Below, one piece after another: positions 60,489 through 64,000 of a stretch of DNA of 64,000 nt (positions are counted from its first letter, which is position 1; each line of letters starts with the position of its first letter). Location: the NCBI GenBank assembly GCA_013299115.1, contig JAAFKA010000005.1, forward strand, positions 124,001 through 188,000, in the 5' to 3' direction. The notes below the pieces were generated by a model. That model searched no databases. It saw nothing but the letters and a program-made list of their open reading frames with translations, and was not told where the DNA came from. Source of the stretch: Cytophagales bacterium (lineage in GTDB: Bacteria; Bacteroidota; Bacteroidia; Cytophagales; Thermoflexibacteraceae). A program made the position numbers and the translations under genes.

Positions 60489-61787
60489 TTAGGTTGGTTT
60501 TGGGCAAAGATACGAAATTTCTCCAAATACAAAACCACAAATCACTTTTGGGTAGAAATAAGTAGATTTTTGGGGCATGGTGTAGCCACTTTGACACACT
60601 TTTTTCACGTCTTCTATGGCTACTTCGTTGGTAATAATGGCTACTTGCGTTTCTTGCTTTTCCACTTTGTTCAGGCACTCCGTAAAATTTCGTTCAAACC
60701 GCAAATAAGGCGTACTTCTTTGGTCTTTGCCCTTGATACCCAACAGTTTATAGATAATAAAATAGTGCATCACTGTCAAATCTATTTCTTTGACCACTTG
60801 GGGAAAATCCCAATGTAAGTCGCTGATTTTCTGGGCTTTGAGTTTTATTTTGAAAGCCTTTTCTTTGAGTACAATACCAAAAGTCCATTTTTTACCTGCA
60901 ATCACTTCTGCCAAATCCGCAGCATTTTCTATTTCTTTTACCTCGAAATAGTCGTACATTTTGGCTATAAATTCCTCCGCCTTAAAAGTTGGCAACCCAA
61001 CCACCAACCGATGCGTTGGCAAAATACGCAAATCGTCAGAGGCAGCATTAGTAAGGTACATCAAGTGATAATTGTACGGCTCGTTGCCTGTATGTTGTGG
61101 ATTTTGAGCTTGCAACCTATGTTTGAGAGCCAACGAACTTTCGTAACGGTGATGCCCATCTGCCAATATAATTTGTTGTGGGGCAATTTTGTCGATAAAT
61201 TTTTGCACTCGTGTTTCGTCTTCTATCATTGCCAACACATCACGCACTCCTTGATAGTCTTCGGTTTCGTAAATTGGATTTTGCATTGCTTTGTCCATCA
61301 GCACCTCCAACTCGTGGGCTTCGTCTGTGTATAACCCATGCGTAGCACTGGCGTGAAACAAGGTTTTTGCCAACAATTCTATTCTATCATTTACAGCATG
61401 AGGTATGGTATTTTCGTGCCTTAACACCACTTTTTCCTCCCAATCTGTTGCTTTTACCAAACAAACAAAGCCCTTGCGACAATATTCCTTTTTGCTGTCG
61501 GGCAAAAAAAAGTATTGGTAATACACATAAATTGCAGGTTTTTCATCTTGCCTAATGATTTGTTCGGTTTTCCATTCATTGAGTTTTTTCAACGCACATT
61601 CGCCTATGCCCTCGCCTGCTTGCTGGCATTGTGGCACAGACAAATGAATACTGTTGAGAGGATTTTGGTAAAGTTTCTGCCTTTGCTTGTCCGACACGAC
61701 ATCAAACAAGGGAGAAGTCAAATTGCCAATTTCGGCAGTAAATTGCGGAGCATAACGCCAGCCTTTAAATGGTTGTATGGTTGCCAT
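60489..61787 (-). CDS. DUF1015-family protein
   Basis: 432 aa from ATG 61787 (MATIQPFKGWRYAPQFTAEI). Conserved phrases: PLFDVVSDKQRQKLY, IILADGHHRYESSLALKHRL and YLTNAASDDLRILPTHRLV, the signature of this widespread cytoplasmic family. Often near serine biosynthesis genes elsewhere, but here it stands before porU. Biochemical role unknown. Confidence 0.85.
   Translation of the reverse strand: MATIQPFKGWRYAPQFTAEIGNLTSPLFDVVSDKQRQKLYQNPLNSIHLSVPQCQQAGEGIGECALKKLNEWKTEQIIRQDEKPAIYVYYQYFFLPDSKKEYCRKGFVCLVKATDWEEKVVLRHENTIPHAVNDRIELLAKTLFHASATHGLYTDEAHELEVLMDKAMQNPIYETEDYQGVRDVLAMIEDETRVQKFIDKIAPQQIILADGHHRYESSLALKHRLQAQNPQHTGNEPYNYHLMYLTNAASDDLRILPTHRLVVGLPTFKAEEFIAKMYDYFEVKEIENAADLAEVIAGKKWTFGIVLKEKAFKIKLKAQKISDLHWDFPQVVKEIDLTVMHYFIIYKLLGIKGKDQRSTPYLRFERNFTECLNKVEKQETQVAIITNEVAIEDVKKVCQSGYTMPQKSTYFYPKVICGFVFGEISYLCPKPT
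60505..60512 (-). promoter_or_regulatory. -7 promoter box (TATCTTTG) in front of porU
   Basis: TATCTTTG on the minus strand lies inside the last codons of the DUF1015 gene, 20 bp before the porU ATG, so porU may have its own promoter besides read-through. Confidence 0.4.
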
Positions 61788-61916
61788 AATAAAAAAATTA
61801 TGTTGCAAAGTTGCAATTTTTTGAGAAATTAGCTATATTTTTAAATGCTTTTCAAAAAAAATTACCAAATAATCAAGCCATTTATAAACACAAATTCCAC
61901 ACACGCATACAGTTTA

Positions 61917-61949
61917 AGCCTTCTAAGGTTCTTCGAATCTTAGAAGGCT
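61917..61949. repeat. Hairpin AGCCTTCTAAG / CTTAGAAGGCT
   Basis: Perfect 11-bp arms around GTTCTTCGAAT. It lies between DUF1015 start and the ssb stop and may end the ssb transcript on the minus strand. It belongs to a CCTTCTAAGGTTCG-type palindrome that I recognise from Bacteroidota intergenic DNA. Confidence 0.65.
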
Positions 61950-61989
61950 ATTTAATTTTCATGCTTAGACAATGCGTGCAATCAATTAC

Positions 61990-62448
61990 CTAAAAAGGCA
62001 AATCATCAGCCTCGCCCACACTGTCTATGGGTACATCAGGCGTGGTGCTGGTGTTAGTATTGTAAGACTTATTGCTTACAGGTGGCTCGGTAGGCGGTGG
62101 CACATTTTGGTAGCCACCTGAACTTTCACGTTTCTCTAACAACCTAACCGTATCACCAACCACTTCAGTAATATATTTTGTTACGCCGTCTTGCTCGTAA
62201 CTTCTGGTGGTTAGTTTGCCCTCGATATAAACCAAAGAACCTTTTTTAAACCTTTTTTCGGCAGACTCAGCAGCCCCACGCCACAACACGATGTTGTGCC
62301 ATTCGGTTTTGTCTTGCCAATTTCCTTCTTTGTCTTTGTAGCTTTCGCTGGTTGCCATAGAAAAAGTAGCAACAGGTATGCCTGCCTCTGTGCGTCTGAT
62401 GATAGGGTCTTTGCCTAAATAACCTACCAAAACAACTTTATTTATCAT
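61990..62448 (-). CDS. ssb: Single-stranded DNA-binding protein
   Basis: 152 aa from ATG 62448 (MINKVVLVGYLGKDPIIRRT). OB fold with WHNIVLWRGAAESAEKRFKK and VYIEGKLTTRSYEQDG. A Pro/Asn/Ser-rich linker leads to the acidic tip DDLPF that binds partner proteins. Promoter box TAACTTTG at 62487-62494 on the same strand. Confidence 0.95.
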   Translation of the reverse strand: MINKVVLVGYLGKDPIIRRTEAGIPVATFSMATSESYKDKEGNWQDKTEWHNIVLWRGAAESAEKRFKKGSLVYIEGKLTTRSYEQDGVTKYITEVVGDTVRLLEKRESSGGYQNVPPPTEPPVSNKSYNTNTSTTPDVPIDSVGEADDLPF

Positions 62449-62486
62449 TTGAATTGCGTTTTGATTTGTGTTTTTTCTCTTGCTAA

Positions 62487-62494
62487 CAAAGTTA
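62487..62494 (-). promoter_or_regulatory. -7 promoter box (TAACTTTG) of ssb
   Basis: Fits TAnnTTTG, 39 bp before the ssb start. Confidence 0.45.
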
Positions 62495-62552
62495 AGAAAC
62501 CACACCATAAAAGAAGTAAGTTGTGATAATTTTTTTTTATAAAAAAATTTTA

Positions 62553-62621
62553 AATTACTATGCTTGCATATTAATTTTTTTCATATATTTGCAAAGTAAT
62601 TCCTATGCAAGCATAGTAATT
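62553..62621 (+). promoter_or_regulatory. Acyl-CoA dehydrogenase promoter flanked by inverted operator-like sites
   Basis: AATTACTATGCTTGCATA (62553-62570) and its perfect inverse TATGCAAGCATAGTAATT (62604-62621) bracket a -7 box TATATTTG at 62584-62591; the left site overlaps a TTG (62564-62566) that is 17 bp from the -7. Each arm is itself the palindrome TATGC-WW-GCATA. This looks like two regulator sites, MarR-family type by pattern, controlling the downstream fatty-acid gene. Regulator assignment is inference. Confidence 0.6.
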
Positions 62622-62634
62622 GCCAAATCGAATG

Positions 62635-62658
62635 TAGCATAGGCTTTAGCCTGTGCCT
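62635..62658. repeat. GTAGCATAGGCTTTAGCCTG hairpin
   Basis: GCATAGGCT-TT-AGCCTGTGC palindrome with one mismatch, related to 26331-26356. Lies in the leader of the acyl-CoA dehydrogenase gene. Confidence 0.5.
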
Positions 62659-62695
62659 TGACAAAAAAATCACTCATCATTTTCATCATACTATT

Positions 62696-64000
62696 ATGGT
62701 AGCCGTATCAAATCAAAATGCAATTAAAGGAGGAGAGTTTCTTATCAGAGAAACCGAAGCACACGAAATCTTTATTCCTGAAGATTTTACAGCCGAGCAA
62801 CGCATGATGGCACAAGCCTGCGAAGACTTTTTGAACACCGAAATCCACCCCAAAGTGGAGGAGATGGACAACATGAAAAATACAGAGTTCATGCACAAAG
62901 CTATGCAAAAAGCTGGCGAGTTGGGTTTGTTGGGCATTACTGTACCCGAAGAGTACAGTGGATTGAATATGAGTTTCAATACCTCGATGTTAATAGCTGA
63001 TGTATTAGGCTCTGGTGGCTCATTTTCAACGGCTTATGGTGCGCATACAGGCATAGGCACACAACCTATTGTGTTGTATGGAAATGAGGAGCAAAAGAAA
63101 AAATATGTGCCTAAATTGGCAACTGGCGAATGGTTGGCTTGTTACTGCTTGACCGAGCCTGATGCTGGTTCTGATGCCAATTCGGGCAAAACCAAAGCTG
63201 TCTTGTCGGCAGATGGCAAATATTACACCATTACAGGACAAAAAATGTGGATTTCCAATGCAGGTTTTGCAGAATTGTTTATTGTATTTGCCAAAATAGA
63301 GGACGACAAAAATTTGACAGCCTTCATTGTAGAAAAATCTTTTGGTGGCATCACCATGAACGAGGAGGAGAAAAAATTAGGTATCAAAGGTTCTTCTACC
63401 CGCCAAGTATTCTTTAACGACTGCAAAGTGCCTGTCGAAAATATGCTTTCTACCAGAGGCAACGGCTTTAAAATTGCGGTAAACGTATTGAATATTGGTC
63501 GTATCAAATTAGGTGCAGGCGTCATTGGTGGTTGCAAAATGGTTACTTCGCAAGCCTTGACTTACTCCAAAGAACGCAAACAATTTAAAACTCCTATCGC
63601 AAATTTTGGTGCTATCAAACGCAAATTGGCAGAAATGGCTACCAAAATCTATGCTACCGAGTCGTTGTGTTACAGAGCAGGACAAAACATAGAGGACAAC
63701 ATCAACAGTTTGGCAGCTAACGGAATGTCTGATGCTGAGTCTAAATTGAAAGGTGTAGAACAATTTGCTGTGGAGTGTGCCATAGCCAAAGTACATGGCT
63801 CTGAAACCTTAGACTTTACAGTGGACGAAGGTGTGCAAATCTACGGAGGCATGGGCTTTTCGGAAGAAGCACCTATGGCAAGGGCTTACCGCGATGCTCG
63901 TATTTCACGTATTTATGAAGGTACAAACGAAATCAACCGTATGTTGTTAGTTGGTACTATTATCAAACGTGCATTGAAAGGCGAATTGGACATTATCACC
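62696..64000 (+). CDS. Acyl-CoA dehydrogenase (3' end outside window)
   Basis: 435 codons from ATG 62696 to the right edge, without stop. FAD flavoenzyme of fatty-acid beta-oxidation. ACAD blocks: [20 protein letters not shown] (FAD/substrate loop), [29 protein letters not shown] and the C-terminal [33 protein letters not shown] (catalytic base region). The sequence goes past the usual 380-residue end, as in long-chain forms of about 600 residues in Bacteroidota, so the rest lies beyond 64000. Expected to be induced by acyl-CoA through the operator-like sites upstream. Confidence 0.9.
   Translation, partial: MVAVSNQNAIKGGEFLIRETEAHEIFIPEDFTAEQRMMAQACEDFLNTEIHPKVEEMDNMKNTEFMHKAMQKAGELGLLGITVPEEYSGLNMSFNTSMLIADVLGSGGSFSTAYGAHTGIGTQPIVLYGNEEQKKKYVPKLATGEWLACYCLTEPDAGSDANSGKTKAVLSADGKYYTITGQKMWISNAGFAELFIVFAKIEDDKNLTAFIVEKSFGGITMNEEEKKLGIKGSSTRQVFFNDCKVPVENMLSTRGNGFKIAVNVLNIGRIKLGAGVIGGCKMVTSQALTYSKERKQFKTPIANFGAIKRKLAEMATKIYATESLCYRAGQNIEDNINSLAANGMSDAESKLKGVEQFAVECAIAKVHGSETLDFTVDEGVQIYGGMGFSEEAPMARAYRDARISRIYEGTNEINRMLLVGTIIKRALKGELDIIT

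Overview
The window is about 64 kb of AT-rich chromosomal DNA from a Bacteroidota, most likely a Cytophagales-type bacterium. The evidence is: recurrent TAnnTTTG-type -7 promoter boxes with no strong Shine-Dalgarno sequences; a type IX secretion sortase (PorU) and a cargo protease carrying a type IX C-terminal sorting domain; bacillithiol synthesis (BshA); menaquinone synthesis (MenC plus a long-chain prenyl synthase); TamB and OmpH/Skp envelope genes; and many TPR proteins fused to SpoIIE phosphatases. The genus cannot be fixed from sequence reading alone. I saw no rRNA, tRNA, CRISPR array, transposase or integrase gene.

Layout. 1-14 kb is mostly housekeeping: a serine-hydrolase fragment, S41 protease, peptide deformylase, MenC, a SiaC/SiaB pair with a TPR-SpoIIE phosphatase, RlmI-type methyltransferase, an exported DUF3999-like protein, a TonB-like/YfbK-like chimera, a lipoprotein and a GT-C glycosyltransferase. 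14.9-23.4 kb is the most unusual part: five tandem 214-aa paralogues with a PD-(D/E)XK-like signature, then a 1369-aa protein with three TIR domains, a membrane helix and DM9-like repeats, then a broken sixth family member fused to the remains of a protoporphyrinogen oxidase gene. 23.4-30.2 kb holds a pappalysin-like type IX cargo protease, a second SiaB/SiaC pair, FolK, a prenyl synthase, small membrane proteins and MreD. 30.3-34.7 kb is a restriction-modification cluster (methylases, an HNH nuclease and a probable specificity/nuclease subunit) sitting next to a carboxypeptidase fragment. 35.6-42.2 kb carries an amidase, a large type IIG-like restriction-modification enzyme with palindromic repeats inside its coding sequence, and a ParE-type toxin-antitoxin pair followed by a frameshifted WG-repeat membrane protein. 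42.4-64 kb returns to core genes: a second TPR-SpoIIE phosphatase, BshA, OmpH, SxtJ/DUF5989, an SF1 helicase, TamB, ScpA, PorU, DUF1015, Ssb and a fatty-acid acyl-CoA dehydrogenase whose promoter overlaps paired operator-like palindromes.

How the genes work together. The SiaB (GHKL kinase) and SiaC (phosphoprotein) pairs plus two SpoIIE phosphatases look like partner-switching signalling modules, but no diguanylate cyclase output is present. The TIR protein and its tandem array could be a defence or self/non-self module, and the two restriction systems are accessory defence. The region is rich in dispersed palindromes of at least six sequence families, several of which mark the accessory segments.
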